A stretch of 64,000 nt of DNA from contig CAKMIX010000003.1 in assembly GCA_927362715.1 (NCBI GenBank), positions 1-64,000 on the forward strand, in the 5' to 3' direction. The stretch comes from an uncultured Clostridia bacterium. GTDB lineage: Bacteria; Bacillota; Clostridia; Oscillospirales; Acutalibacteraceae. Positions 17,126-25,552 of this stretch are shown piece after piece (position 1 is the first letter of the stretch; every line of letters starts with the position of its first letter). The notes beneath the pieces were generated by a model. It worked only from the letters and a program-made list of their open reading frames with translations. It was not told where the DNA came from and searched no databases. The translations under genes and the position numbers were made by a program.

Positions 17126-17764
17126 TTATTCTTTTTGGCCGTTTTGAAATATAGGGAGAATAGCAGCCTGCATACTTCCCCGTTCCATCCCCAACAACCG
17201 TTCCAGATTATAAATAAAGGCCGCAACCTTTTGTTGACGCTCGGTCTCGCTATGCTGCACCAAGGCATCGAATACCGTGTTGGAATACAACAGCGTCATT
17301 TCTGCCACCTCTGCCGGATAGTCTGTATGGCAGATTCCCTGTGCAATTCCTTCTTCAATCAGGCTGGTGATGAGAGGGTTGATCCCGACCAGCAACCCGT
17401 CCTGCATTTTCTGGTGGAGCAACGCATTTTGCGGTTTATGAACCTGCTCCATAACTTCCTGACCGAGATTTCCATCTACATTTAAGGCCATCATCATCAT
17501 AGTCAGCCGCTGCAATACAGGTATGCCTTTTTGATTGAAAATGTCCGTCGCCTTTTTTATGAGCTGTCTCGACATCCTCTCAATCATGGCATCCAGAATA
17601 TCTTCTTTTGACTTGAAATGATAGTATAGTGTTCCTCTGGCAATGCCAATCTCATTCAATATGTCATTTGTACTGGTGTTATCGAAGCCCTTTGTTCCAA
17701 ATAACCGTTCCGCTACATCCAGAATTTCATTTTTGCGTTCTTCTGCTTCTTTTACAATTCGCAT
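17126..17764 (-). CDS. TetR-family transcriptional regulator (212 aa)
   Basis: N-terminal TetR helix-turn-helix: RKNEILDVAERLFGTKGFDNTSTNDILNEIGIARGTLYYHFKSKEDIL; the remainder is a helical ligand domain. ATG 17764 was chosen because upstream codons in the same frame cover the palindromic operator 17787-17815. It most likely represses itself and the downstream MFS/ABC genes until a drug or metabolite binds. Confidence 0.92.
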   Translation of the reverse strand: MRIVKEAEERKNEILDVAERLFGTKGFDNTSTNDILNEIGIARGTLYYHFKSKEDILDAMIERMSRQLIKKATDIFNQKGIPVLQRLTMMMMALNVDGNLGQEVMEQVHKPQNALLHQKMQDGLLVGINPLITSLIEEGIAQGICHTDYPAEVAEMTLLYSNTVFDALVQHSETERQQKVAAFIYNLERLLGMERGSMQAAILPIFQNGQKE

Positions 17765-17786
17765 TTTATCCCACCATTCCCGCCAA

Positions 17787-17815
17787 ATACTTACCGACAT
17801 TCTGTCGGTAAGTAT
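17787..17815. promoter_or_regulatory. Perfect 29-bp palindromic TetR operator
   Basis: Thirteen-bp arms (17787-17799 and 17803-17815) with a TTC spacer, centred 37 bases upstream of the tetR start; core half-site TACCGACA/TGTCGGTA. A typical autoregulation site. Confidence 0.85.
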
Positions 17816-17875
17816 TCTACCATAATTCAAGTAAAAAAGCAAGCAGAATATTCCTGATAACTACTGGCAAGCAAT

Positions 17876-18010
17876 GCAATCTTCCGTAAGATTGCGTATT
17901 TTAGAGGATTTCCCGTTGCCGTGAAACCCTCTAAAATGCTTGTTGGTGACATGTCCCCAAACCCCTGAGATCGCCACCTGCGGTGACGGCTGCGCGTTCC
18001 TTCGGAACGC
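17876..18010. other. Candidate oriT: cluster of three inverted repeats
   Basis: Hairpins at 17876-17895 (8-bp arms), 17899-17936 (9-bp arms TTTTAGAGG/CCTCTAAAA) and 17994-18010 (7-bp arms), plus a small one near 17973-17983, between the relaxase stop and the TetR operator. No reading frame. Dense inverted repeats next to a relaxase gene suggest the nick region, though a transcription terminator is an alternative for the last hairpin. Confidence 0.45.
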
Positions 18011-18033
18011 TGAAAACCCAAAGCAACATAAAA

Positions 18034-19452
18034 CTATTGTCGGGATTTTTGCTTGTCTTTCTGCTGCTCCTGGGAAGCAGGAATGTCCAGCAGATAGTCT
18101 ACATTGGCCTTGATATTGTGAAGCTCCTTCATATCAGACCGGGCCTGCTTATAGGCGGCATAGGCTTTCCGTTTCTGTTCCAGCAGACCGGCGTATTCCT
18201 CCCGGAGCGATTTGACGGAGGGCAGTTTCGTGATTCCTATGCTGTCAAAATATTTCTTCGCCGCCTGGTGTAATAGAATATCCGCCTCATGCTCTGCCCG
18301 GAACTTTTTACTATAACCGGCCTTGCGGTAATCTATATAAACCGCCCGCGTTTTTGCATAGTTGACGATCTGTTTCTGCAATTCTCCGTTAGCGGTCATC
18401 TGCGATTCCAGTTCCTTGATCTGTGCTGACAGTGCATTAAAGCTGACGGTAGCCGCCGCAGCTTTTTCCTGCAAATCTTCATAACTCATATCCCCGTGCT
18501 CTTTCAGGTAGATCACTGCCTGGGAGAGCTGTTTTAAGTTAAACACCTTCGCCCAGCGTTCATAGCCCGGCCCCTTTCCGGCCCGGACCGCTGCCTCAAT
18601 ATCCACCAAAAGCCCAACCTTCGGAGCTGCCTTTGGTGAGAAAGTACGGCGGGGCTTTACCGTGCGGGTGCCTTCGATCCGTTCCCGTATGGCCTGCTCG
18701 GTATAGTCGCCTTTCAGCGTATTGCACCGGGTATAGTTTTTCTGCCCCGGCACCCGGAGCCGGAGGTTCCTGCGTTCCCGGTTGACTTCGATTCCGGCAG
18801 CCTCCAGCTTTTTCAGAAATTCCTCAAAGTCTTTCGGCCTTTCTTCCAGAGCTGCGTTGATTGCCCGGCGTAGCTGCTCCTGAAAAGAGGGCTGTTTTTC
18901 GTTTCCCAGCCATGTGCCATAGTGGTCCCTGCTGGGTTTTGGATTTTCCACGATAGACAGACCGTGCTCCAGACACAGCTTGTCATTCATGCGCCGGATC
19001 GCCCAGGTAGAGCCCCAGAAGTTGCGGAATTTCCGGGTACAGTCAAGGGCAGTGGAATTGATGATGATGTGATCATGAACATGGTGCTTATCCACATGGG
19101 TACACACCACAAAAGCATGATTGCCCTTTGTCAGTTTCAGTGCGAGCTCCCGCCCGATCTGGTTCGCTTCTTCCGGCGTGACCTCGCCGGGCTTGAAGGC
19201 TTGCCGGAGGTGGTAGGCGATCACATCATCTGCGCCCCGGTCCCGTCCGGTCAGATTCAAATACTGCCGCTTGGAAAGAAGGAACTCCGCATCCGCAATC
19301 CGGGTATCACACGCATAGCCATAAATGAATTTTCCAAAATCCGTTTTCTGCGGATTCTCCACATAGTCAATGATGTCCGCAATGGCCGTAGACACATCCC
19401 GTCCTTTTCCCACATGCAGAGGCATTAGTCTTGTGGTCGCTATCAGGATCAC
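18034..19452 (-). CDS. MobP-type relaxase (472 aa)
   Basis: Conjugative relaxase that nicks oriT and pilots the strand. The N-terminal domain has the three-histidine motif HVDKHHVHDHIIINS and an upstream DIIDYVENP tyrosine candidate. The C-terminal third is a charged coiled-coil region. The annotated GTG (19452) is almost on top of AAGGGGG, so initiation at the CTG two codons on, or at the ATG in LMPLHVG, is possible. In related elements mobC is close upstream; here the AbiE pair and a DUF3849 gene lie between. Confidence 0.92.
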   Translation of the reverse strand: MILIATTRLMPLHVGKGRDVSTAIADIIDYVENPQKTDFGKFIYGYACDTRIADAEFLLSKRQYLNLTGRDRGADDVIAYHLRQAFKPGEVTPEEANQIGRELALKLTKGNHAFVVCTHVDKHHVHDHIIINSTALDCTRKFRNFWGSTWAIRRMNDKLCLEHGLSIVENPKPSRDHYGTWLGNEKQPSFQEQLRRAINAALEERPKDFEEFLKKLEAAGIEVNRERRNLRLRVPGQKNYTRCNTLKGDYTEQAIRERIEGTRTVKPRRTFSPKAAPKVGLLVDIEAAVRAGKGPGYERWAKVFNLKQLSQAVIYLKEHGDMSYEDLQEKAAAATVSFNALSAQIKELESQMTANGELQKQIVNYAKTRAVYIDYRKAGYSKKFRAEHEADILLHQAAKKYFDSIGITKLPSVKSLREEYAGLLEQKRKAYAAYKQARSDMKELHNIKANVDYLLDIPASQEQQKDKQKSRQ

Positions 19453-19463
19453 CCCCTTGTCAA

Positions 19464-19490
19464 AATGAAAGAGCTGCCCGGAAGGACAGC
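19464..19490 (-). terminator. Weak intrinsic terminator between abiEii and the relaxase gene
   Basis: GCTGTCC/GGGCAGC hairpin with a 4-nt loop (wobble included) followed on the minus strand by TCTTTCATTTT. It lies just upstream of the relaxase ribosome site. Confidence 0.5.
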
Positions 19491-19506
19491 CCTTAGTATG
19501 TATTCA

Positions 19507-20484
19507 TTATAGCGCCGGTGTATCTTTTTGCTTTGGCGCCCGCCCGCCGCATTTCCATAGCGCCATCGGGTGATGTTCAATACGCGGGAGAATATCAGCG
19601 TCGTCAAACAAAAGACCCGGCTGATATTTTCCCTCCGCAAAAGCCTGCCAGAAGGACAGCTCCGTATCTTCCGGTTTTAGAATCGCGGCTAAATAATCCT
19701 TTACCTGTTTCTGCGCGGAGGCCAGGTCAAAGCGTTCTCCACGGCGCAGCACCGGTGTAAGGTCCGTCCTGATTTTCCGTGCGGATATGCTGCCGATACC
19801 ATCGAGGTCAAAGTGTTCCGGCACGGTTTCCGAAGCAATCGCCGCGTAGAACATAATACACTTTCTGAAAAGCGGTTCCTGCGTCTCGTCAAACAATCCA
19901 TACTTTTGCATATTGAACATATCATATAAATCCCGCGGCGCCGCCCGGTTTAAGAGGGCAACCGTCTTTGCGGAGAAGATTTCCAGAGGATCAACGCTTA
20001 ATACTGTAAGCTTCTGATCGTTCCATGGCAAATAAACCGGTCTGCGGGAAACAGGCAGCGTATGACAGCGGAGCATATAGTTGATCTCTATTTTCAGGTT
20101 GTCTTTCATTCCTCCGGCATTCACATACTCGTACACGAAGGAATCCAGCGCGTGGTATTGCTTTGATTTCAAACTCAGCGTATAGCCGGAAGCCGCCATG
20201 TATTTTTGTATGTGTTCATTGATCTGCGCCCGCTCCACCAGCATGGGTTCCCTTGATACATCCTTTGAGAAATCGAGGTCTATATCAACCGACAGGCGGG
20301 GCAGATCAAAAATCGTCAAATTGATTGCCGTGCCACCTTTCAGGGCGAGGCTGTCCGCAAGCAGCCCATCGCTTTCCATAAAAGAAAGAACGTCCGCGAG
20401 GCGGCAGACCTTCTCAAAGGTGTCACGGACAAAGCCGAGTTCTTTGGCCTGCCTGCCAAGCGTAATACGGTCAAAGCGCATCAT
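19507..20484 (-). CDS. abiEii: AbiEii/AbiGii nucleotidyltransferase toxin (325 aa)
   Basis: Type IV toxin of the AbiE abortive-infection family. The nucleotidyltransferase core is LALKGGTAINL followed by RLSVDIDLDFS, the DxD motif, with KTVALLNRAAPRDLYDMFNM further on. The start overlaps the antitoxin stop by 14 bp. AbiEii proteins use NTPs to block growth, reported to target tRNA; the antitoxin represses the operon. It may protect the host from phage or stabilise the ICE (inference). Confidence 0.92.
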   Translation of the reverse strand: MMRFDRITLGRQAKELGFVRDTFEKVCRLADVLSFMESDGLLADSLALKGGTAINLTIFDLPRLSVDIDLDFSKDVSREPMLVERAQINEHIQKYMAASGYTLSLKSKQYHALDSFVYEYVNAGGMKDNLKIEINYMLRCHTLPVSRRPVYLPWNDQKLTVLSVDPLEIFSAKTVALLNRAAPRDLYDMFNMQKYGLFDETQEPLFRKCIMFYAAIASETVPEHFDLDGIGSISARKIRTDLTPVLRRGERFDLASAQKQVKDYLAAILKPEDTELSFWQAFAEGKYQPGLLFDDADILPRIEHHPMALWKCGGRAPKQKDTPAL

Positions 20485-21235
20485 AATCAGTTACCCCCTT
20501 ATTTATGATTGTTTTCAAATCTTTTGGAGCAAACAGTTTCCATCTGTTATGAAGAACAAAATCGCCCTGCTTTTCAAAGAGATAGGTTTTACTGGCAGAA
20601 GACCGTTTTTCACATTCCGCAAAAAACGGTTCCGGTAAAGACAGTTCCTCTTTCCATGCTTCAAGAATATATCCGGCCTTTTGATATAGCTGCGCCCGGC
20701 CATACAGTTCCAGCGCGTCAAGCAGTTTGTTGTAATCAAGCGAAGGAATCAGGAGAATGCAGCGCAGCAATTCTTCCAGGCCTCCGATCTTTTCAAAATC
20801 CGCTATACTGTCTATCACGGTCCGCTCTAAAGAAGTCACGCGGATGCCGGTGTCTGTTTTTATGATGTCCGCATTTCCCCGGCAGACCATCGGACAGTAA
20901 TTTACGCTGTCATAAGAGAACGGGCGGACGCGCTTTTGGGTGGTGAAATACACATCATAAAAAACCTGGTTCGCATATCCGTAGTATTCAAAGGCGCTGT
21001 GGTGGGACACACAGGCATCGTCTGTCACGCGGGAAGCTATCTGGTAGCGGTTCGGGATCGCCTGTCCGGTTTCCATGCTGATGACCGCATATAGATTGCG
21101 GCGCACACGCTCGATATATCCTTTTTGCAGATAACTCTTTATCTGCCATACAGCGGAGCTTTCTGATCCGGCGAGCTGCACCATATCATCATGTGTAAAA
21201 CAGCGCAAAGCGGCAAGCTCTTTGTATAGTTCCAT
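20471..21235 (-). CDS. abiEi: AbiEi antitoxin / transcriptional repressor (254 aa)
   Basis: N-terminal winged helix (KELAALRCFTHDDMVQLAG...IKSYLQKGYIERVRRNLYAV) and C-terminal antitoxin domain (SHHSAFEYYG, TSLERTVIDSI), as in AbiEi. Starts at ATG 21235 after GGAGGCTGTGCA; the longer frame covers the promoter. The promoter is TTGTAA/TATAAT (21283-21288, 21260-21265, minus strand), with an 11-bp-arm inverted repeat further up at 21327-21362. Confidence 0.92.
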   Translation of the reverse strand: MELYKELAALRCFTHDDMVQLAGSESSAVWQIKSYLQKGYIERVRRNLYAVISMETGQAIPNRYQIASRVTDDACVSHHSAFEYYGYANQVFYDVYFTTQKRVRPFSYDSVNYCPMVCRGNADIIKTDTGIRVTSLERTVIDSIADFEKIGGLEELLRCILLIPSLDYNKLLDALELYGRAQLYQKAGYILEAWKEELSLPEPFFAECEKRSSASKTYLFEKQGDFVLHNRWKLFAPKDLKTIINKGVTDYDAL

Positions 21236-21259
21236 TGCACAGCCTCCTTTTTTGTTTTT

Positions 21260-21288
21260 ATTATAACGCAAAGCAAGAGAAATTACAA
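21260..21288 (-). promoter_or_regulatory. abiE promoter
   Basis: Minus strand -35 TTGTAA (21283-21288), 17-bp spacer, -10 TATAAT (21260-21265), leading directly to the abiEi ribosome site. Confidence 0.75.
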
Positions 21289-21326
21289 TGGTTTTGAGCA
21301 GATTTAGAAATAATCGTTTTTTAAAC

Positions 21327-21362
21327 CGCACAAAACAATAGGGAAAGTATCTGTTTTGTGCG
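21327..21362. promoter_or_regulatory. Inverted repeat upstream of abiE, likely AbiEi operator
   Basis: Perfect 11-bp arms CGCACAAAACA/TGTTTTGTGCG (21327-21337, 21352-21362) with a 14-bp spacer, upstream of the abiE -35. AbiEi antitoxins are known to bind inverted repeats at their promoter. Confidence 0.65.
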
Positions 21363-21376
21363 AATTTGAAAATTCT

Positions 21377-21886
21377 TTACCGTTCCGGCTCTTTCCGTTT
21401 TGTTGGTGTATGTACGGCTGCCGTCTGCTCTGTATTCTGTTTCATACTTTCGCGGATCGAGACTTTTTTCCCATGTTTCTTTGTATAATCGAGCCGGGCC
21501 TGTGTAAGAAAGAGATCGACAAGTCCGGGGTGGCTGCGGTCCACCACAAAGTAAACATTCCGGTCCTGGCCGAAGCCGTCCGGGTTCTCATAGACCGGAA
21601 TGGTTTTCGCCCAGGCTTTATTATCACGGGAAATACGCCCATCCCAATCTTTTTGCCGGACCGTGTTGGCAAGAACATAAAACATCCGGTCATAGCCGAA
21701 CTCTTCCAAAACCTGATGTACTGCCTCCGTGCCGAGGTGGTTATCCCGGTAGTGATCGGCAATGGCCTGTTCGATTGCCTCCTTACAGGCGATATTTGCC
21801 TTATAGGAAGCGCGGTATTGTTCCAGCTCTCCATGCTCACGCGCATAGGAAGCCGGATAGATATATAGTTGTGTTGTGTCTTTCAT
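21377..21886 (-). CDS. DUF3849-domain protein (169 aa)
   Basis: Starts at ATG 21886 after GGAGGGATCAC. The sequence TQLYIYPASYAREHGELEQYRASYKANIACKEAIEQAI and the VDRSHPGLVDLFL segment fit DUF3849 proteins of ICEs. The C-terminal tail KVSIRESMKQ followed by a basic stretch ending EPER matches the motif shared by many proteins of this element. Function unknown; possibly a protein delivered with the DNA. Confidence 0.8.
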   Translation of the reverse strand: MKDTTQLYIYPASYAREHGELEQYRASYKANIACKEAIEQAIADHYRDNHLGTEAVHQVLEEFGYDRMFYVLANTVRQKDWDGRISRDNKAWAKTIPVYENPDGFGQDRNVYFVVDRSHPGLVDLFLTQARLDYTKKHGKKVSIRESMKQNTEQTAAVHTPTKRKEPER

Positions 21887-21902
21887 GTGATCCCTCCAAA
21901 TA

Positions 21903-21971
21903 GAAAAAGCTGCCTTGTGAGACAGCCCCGAATAGTGAAAAAGAGGGCGGGACACTGAAAATGCCCCGCCC
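21903..21971 (-). terminator. Tandem intrinsic terminators
   Basis: Hairpin 21945-21951/21965-21971 (GGGCGGG/CCCGCCC) followed by TCTTTTT, then 21909-21914/21921-21926 followed by TTTTTC, both on the minus strand, between two codirectional genes. Confidence 0.75.
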
Positions 21972-21977
21972 ATAAGT

Positions 21978-22268
21978 TTATCCAAATACAAAATCCCTGA
22001 GTGCGTGGTTTGCGCCGCCGATCATCCCGACCAGCCAGGCCGCCGCCATTGGCAGACCGTAGGGGCTTATCAGAAACGCGATCACCAGCCATGCAAGCCC
22101 GGCCCACATTCCGGCAGTAAAGAACAGCACCAGCGACGCCAGAAATACAATGCCTGATAAAATCCCCAGCACCGCGCCGGACGCAATCACCAGGAACTTG
22201 CACACCAGATAAAGAAGCCCCGTAACCAGGACAAAGGGAAACGCCAACAGTTTGAATATCAGACGCAT
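21978..22268 (-). CDS. CD1845-like small membrane protein (96 aa)
   Basis: Three to four hydrophobic segments (LLAFPFVLVTGLLYLVCKFLVIASGAVLGILSG; FLASLVLFFTAGMWAGLAWLVIAFLIS) and a YGLPMAAAWLVG end, as in the CD1845 family of ICE membrane proteins. Function unknown; usually beside the mobilisation genes, as here. Confidence 0.8.
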   Translation of the reverse strand: MRLIFKLLAFPFVLVTGLLYLVCKFLVIASGAVLGILSGIVFLASLVLFFTAGMWAGLAWLVIAFLISPYGLPMAAAWLVGMIGGANHALRDFVFG

Positions 22269-22359
22269 AGGTCAAGCCTCCTTCCACGGGAAAATATCAT
22301 ATCCCTCTGCCAAAATTCTACCGTGCCGGTTCCCGAAAAGCAACGGCTATTTTCTCCGT

Positions 22360-22704
22360 TTATGAAATGTTTGCAAATCCCCGGAGCAGCTTATCCATGC
22401 CATTCCACAGGTCATCCAGCCGGGTACGCAGATCTTCCACATCCGCAGCATAAACGCTGCCGGTCTCATTGGCACGCCGGGTGTACTGGTTCAGGTTGTT
22501 GGAGCAGATACGAAGGAGGCGTATCATTTCCTGAATGTCGCTCATATCCAGGTGAATGATATAACCGTCCACCGCCATCTTGCGAAGATAAGCGGAAAGG
22601 TTGGTGATCCCCATCTCCGCCATGTGTTCTTTTACCAGCTCTGCCTCTTGCTCGGACATGACGAATTCCACCCGGACAGATTTTTTGCTGCGCCCGCCCT
22701 TCAT
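22360..22704 (-). CDS. mobC: MobC-like relaxosome protein (114 aa)
   Basis: Starts MKGGRSKKSVRVEFVMSEQEAELVKEHMAEMGITNLSAYLRKMAVDGYI, a ribbon-helix-helix-like N-terminus, then a helical stretch with LLRICSNNLNQYTRRANETG, typical of MobC proteins that help the relaxase open oriT. The start overlaps the end of the upstream gene. Confidence 0.9.
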   Translation of the reverse strand: MKGGRSKKSVRVEFVMSEQEAELVKEHMAEMGITNLSAYLRKMAVDGYIIHLDMSDIQEMIRLLRICSNNLNQYTRRANETGSVYAADVEDLRTRLDDLWNGMDKLLRGFANIS

Positions 22705-23405
22705 CGTTCCGGCCCCTTGTTCGGGGAAGGCGGCTTCGGGGAAGCTGCAGCGGCTGTCCGCGCTTCTTTGAGCCTGCCGCGCATGGACGCCTTTTTTAAT
22801 TTTTCCATGTATTCCTGAACATTGCCCGGCTTTGCATGGTAATCCCGTTTCAGTCGTTCCCGGCGCAGGATCACCGCCAGCTCCCGCTCGCTTTCCGGCG
22901 CGTACTGTATGGATTTTGGGGTGCCATGCTCCGGCATAAGTTCATTGATCTGCCGTCTCCGTGACTGGTACGGCAAAGTAAACTGTACGCCGTCCTCGAA
23001 TGTCACCGTTACCCGGTCAATGGGACAGGACAACGATTTCACCCGCTCCACATGGGAAGGGTAATCCAGAGGGTAGATGGTGCCGGTCACTTTTCCATCC
23101 TGCAAACCATCCAATGTAAGGGCATAAGCTAAAATCGGGTCATTCGCCTGCTCATGGTAGAACATCCACACTTTATTTTCGTTGCTATCCTGTAAATACA
23201 CCTCCCGCTCGCTCAAACAATAGGTGCCGCAGGGCCGGGACATCCACAGGAGATTGCACTTCTCCGGCTGCATATTTCTGGCAAGGTTTTGGATCAGTTC
23301 TTTATCCATGTCAAAATCTTCTTTATAATGCTGTGTATGCAGTTCTACGACTTGGCCCAGAAAGTCCAGCACGTCAACACCTTCAAATTTTGTCCCCATA
23401 CTCAA
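22701..23405 (-). CDS. ICE accessory protein, unknown (234 aa)
   Basis: No recognised domain. Central part has WMSRPCGTYCLSEREVYLQ and QANDPILAYAL, patterns I associate with uncharacterised ICE proteins. The C-terminus carries KASMRGRLKEAR followed by a proline/lysine tail ending GPER, a member of the shared C-terminal motif set. It overlaps both neighbours by 4 bp (ATGA type). Confidence 0.7.
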   Translation of the reverse strand: MSMGTKFEGVDVLDFLGQVVELHTQHYKEDFDMDKELIQNLARNMQPEKCNLLWMSRPCGTYCLSEREVYLQDSNENKVWMFYHEQANDPILAYALTLDGLQDGKVTGTIYPLDYPSHVERVKSLSCPIDRVTVTFEDGVQFTLPYQSRRRQINELMPEHGTPKSIQYAPESERELAVILRRERLKRDYHAKPGNVQEYMEKLKKASMRGRLKEARTAAAASPKPPSPNKGPER

Positions 23406-24328
23406 AGTCCCCTTTCCGGGACAGGCGGTGTGATCTGCCTCGCCTCATGCTCCGGGCGCTCGGATTTCAGGCGGTCCAGGACAGAGGGCTTTTCTTCCGG
23501 CAAGGTTTCCGGTGCAAGCTCCCGGATTTCCTCATGGGTCTGGCCGTCTGTCAGGTCCGGTTTTACCGGGGGCTCGTTGTTCAGCCTGCCGTCCAGCATA
23601 TTATAATTGCCGGTCTGTCCTTCCTCGTAAAGCTCCGCGTTCCGTAGATAGCTTTCGGGCGGCTGGAAGGGCTGCCCGGCGAACAGGATTTCCCGCTGTG
23701 CTTCAAACTGCCGGAGAACGCCGTTTTTCAGCCGGGCAAACTCCGCATACTGATCCGATGTAAGCCCGCGCTCCAGCATTTCCGCCTGAGAATGGGCCCA
23801 GCCCTCACCGTAGAGGAAATAATACATATCCGCCCGGTCTGTGACAAAACATAGGGAACCGTCGCCGTTATCGTAATAGGAGGTAAGCCCGTCCTGATAG
23901 TGATAGCGTTCCTCACGGCCCAGATAGACCCGGTTGTCTGCCGCAAGCATGGCGACCATGCCGGCATAATTGCTGTGTACCGCGGAACGGATTTCCACCA
24001 AAGGGTCCGGCTCTTTAGAAAGCTGCCTGCCGGGAATCTCATTCAGTTTTTCCACCGCCGCGTTTCGGGGCGTCTGTTCCTCATGGGCGCGGGCAGCTCT
24101 GTCCGGCTGTGTTCCGTCCCTTCGGACAGCACCCGGTTCCTTTTCCTTTACAAAATAGTGGACGTTGGCAGTCGTGCGGCTGTTACATTCCTTCGCGTAA
24201 GCCTCGGCTGCCTCCTGGGAAGCAAATTCAAGGGGCTTGTCGTCCTCCTTGCACCAGCTTTCCGCCCGTCCAAAAATTGAAGCGGCGCTGCGCACCGCCC
24301 ATACACCGTAAGTCTTTTCTTTTTCCAT
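23402..24328 (-). CDS. ICE accessory protein, unknown (308 aa)
   Basis: ATG 24328 (MEKEKTYGVW) follows GGAGGTGCCG; an earlier GTG overlaps the ribosome site. The N-terminal 60 residues (VWAVRSAASIFGRAESWCKEDDKPLEFASQEAAEAYAKECN) look like a small ICE domain seen in similar cargo proteins. The tail EKPSVLDRLKSERPE is another instance of the shared C-terminal motif. Function unknown. Confidence 0.72.
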   Translation of the reverse strand: MEKEKTYGVWAVRSAASIFGRAESWCKEDDKPLEFASQEAAEAYAKECNSRTTANVHYFVKEKEPGAVRRDGTQPDRAARAHEEQTPRNAAVEKLNEIPGRQLSKEPDPLVEIRSAVHSNYAGMVAMLAADNRVYLGREERYHYQDGLTSYYDNGDGSLCFVTDRADMYYFLYGEGWAHSQAEMLERGLTSDQYAEFARLKNGVLRQFEAQREILFAGQPFQPPESYLRNAELYEEGQTGNYNMLDGRLNNEPPVKPDLTDGQTHEEIRELAPETLPEEKPSVLDRLKSERPEHEARQITPPVPERGL

Positions 24329-24340
24329 CGGCACCTCCTG

Positions 24341-24973
24341 TTATCGTTCCTGCTGCTTTTCCGGTTTTAGCCGGGCAGACGGTTCCGCTGTTTTCGTTTC
24401 TTTAAGCCGCTGCCGGAGGGAGGGCTTGCGTTCCGGCTCCGTATCTGTGATATTGACGTACTCGCCGATGATACAAAGCGCCTCGCCATAGCTGCCGGAA
24501 GCAAATACCCGGTCCTTCATTTCCTTTGCCTGGTCTGTAAGCCCATGCTCCCGCAAAGTGCGGGCAGCGATCCCCACCAGATTAAAAATATTGCCATCCT
24601 GCCCGATCAGCGCACAGTCCGGCTTTTCCGGCTCCGGCGCCGGTTCCCCGATAAACCCGCCCAGGCGGTTGGGAACAAAATCAGAGAGCCATGTGCCGCC
24701 GAAAGTATCATGGGTCTGTAAACGCCACACGGCAAGTTTTCCAATCTCCAGGTCCACACCCTCAAAGGGATAGAGCAGACAGGTAAGGCCGTCATACTCA
24801 AAAGCGGAAATATCCTGGAACTTCGCGCCGTTTTTCAGAATACCGGCCTCGGTGAACATTTCATTGATCCCGTCAAGCCATTCCTGCAGCTCGCCGCCGC
24901 AGCCCTGCAAGATCAGGCCGTCTTTTCCCTCCATACGGCGAAGGTCCACTGTTTCAATATGGTTGATACTCAA
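24341..24973 (-). CDS. ICE accessory protein, unknown (210 aa)
   Basis: The TTG start at 24973 is preceded by GGAGGCGATTTT; the longer frame upstream lies in the neighbouring gene. The C-terminal half, ALIGQDGNIFNLVGIAARTLREHGL...YGEALCIIGEYVNIT, is a recurrent domain of clostridial ICE proteins with no known activity. Ends with RKPSLRQRLKETK and a tail closing QQER, the shared C-terminal motif. Confidence 0.78.
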   Translation of the reverse strand: MSINHIETVDLRRMEGKDGLILQGCGGELQEWLDGINEMFTEAGILKNGAKFQDISAFEYDGLTCLLYPFEGVDLEIGKLAVWRLQTHDTFGGTWLSDFVPNRLGGFIGEPAPEPEKPDCALIGQDGNIFNLVGIAARTLREHGLTDQAKEMKDRVFASGSYGEALCIIGEYVNITDTEPERKPSLRQRLKETKTAEPSARLKPEKQQER

Positions 24974-24984
24974 AAAATCGCCTC

Positions 24985-25509
24985 CTATCGTTGTTGTTGG
25001 TTTTCTTTCCTGTGCCGAACGACTTTGCCCTCCGGCGTTTTTCTTAGCTGCTGCCGGAGGGAGGGCTTTTGTTCCTCTTTCTGTAAATCCGTAAGGATCG
25101 CAGATAAGGGCTGTTCCCACCGGCTCCCGAAACCCCGTACCATCGTTCCGGCCAGTGCGCCGTTTTCCCTGAACATTTTCAGTGTGTCAAAAGCCCGGTC
25201 AAAAAGAGAAATGTTTCCGGAATCTACACATGGGGCAAAGTGGATCACCCCTTTGGGATAGTTCCTGCCAGTCCCGATCCAGCCCCGTACAAAGCTATCA
25301 AAATCCTTTATGATACCAGCAGCCGCCAGTTCTTCCGCATGGCTGCCTGGAAGTCCCTTCGTTTTTCCAAACTGTTTTCCCAGGACCAGCACACCGGTCT
25401 TTGGATTGAACAGAAAGCGCCGGTTGTCGATCTGCTGCATGTCAATGGCCTGCGTCCCGGTATCGATCCGCATGATCTCCGGCACAATCGGTATTTTTTC
25501 TATAGGCAT
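24985..25509 (-). CDS. ICE accessory protein, unknown (174 aa)
   Basis: Starts at ATG 25509 after TTTGGAGGG. Not recognised as a named domain; the segment RFLFNPKTGVLVLGKQF and a GRNYPKGVIHFAP motif are the clearest features. The end QKPSLRQQLRKT plus a basic tail ending QQQR belongs to the shared C-terminal motif set and closely matches the next gene's tail. The 113-bp structured repeat lies upstream. Confidence 0.72.
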   Translation of the reverse strand: MPIEKIPIVPEIMRIDTGTQAIDMQQIDNRRFLFNPKTGVLVLGKQFGKTKGLPGSHAEELAAAGIIKDFDSFVRGWIGTGRNYPKGVIHFAPCVDSGNISLFDRAFDTLKMFRENGALAGTMVRGFGSRWEQPLSAILTDLQKEEQKPSLRQQLRKTPEGKVVRHRKENQQQR

Positions 25510-25525
25510 CCCTCCAAACTGTCAT

Positions 25526-25552
25526 AAAAATAGAGCGCCAAAAAGCGCCCTT
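25526..25552 (-). terminator. Weak intrinsic terminator before the 174-aa gene
   Basis: Six-bp stem GGGCGC/GCGCTC (one wobble) with a T-rich loop followed by TATTTTTAT on the minus strand, just downstream of the large stem-loop. Confidence 0.45.
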
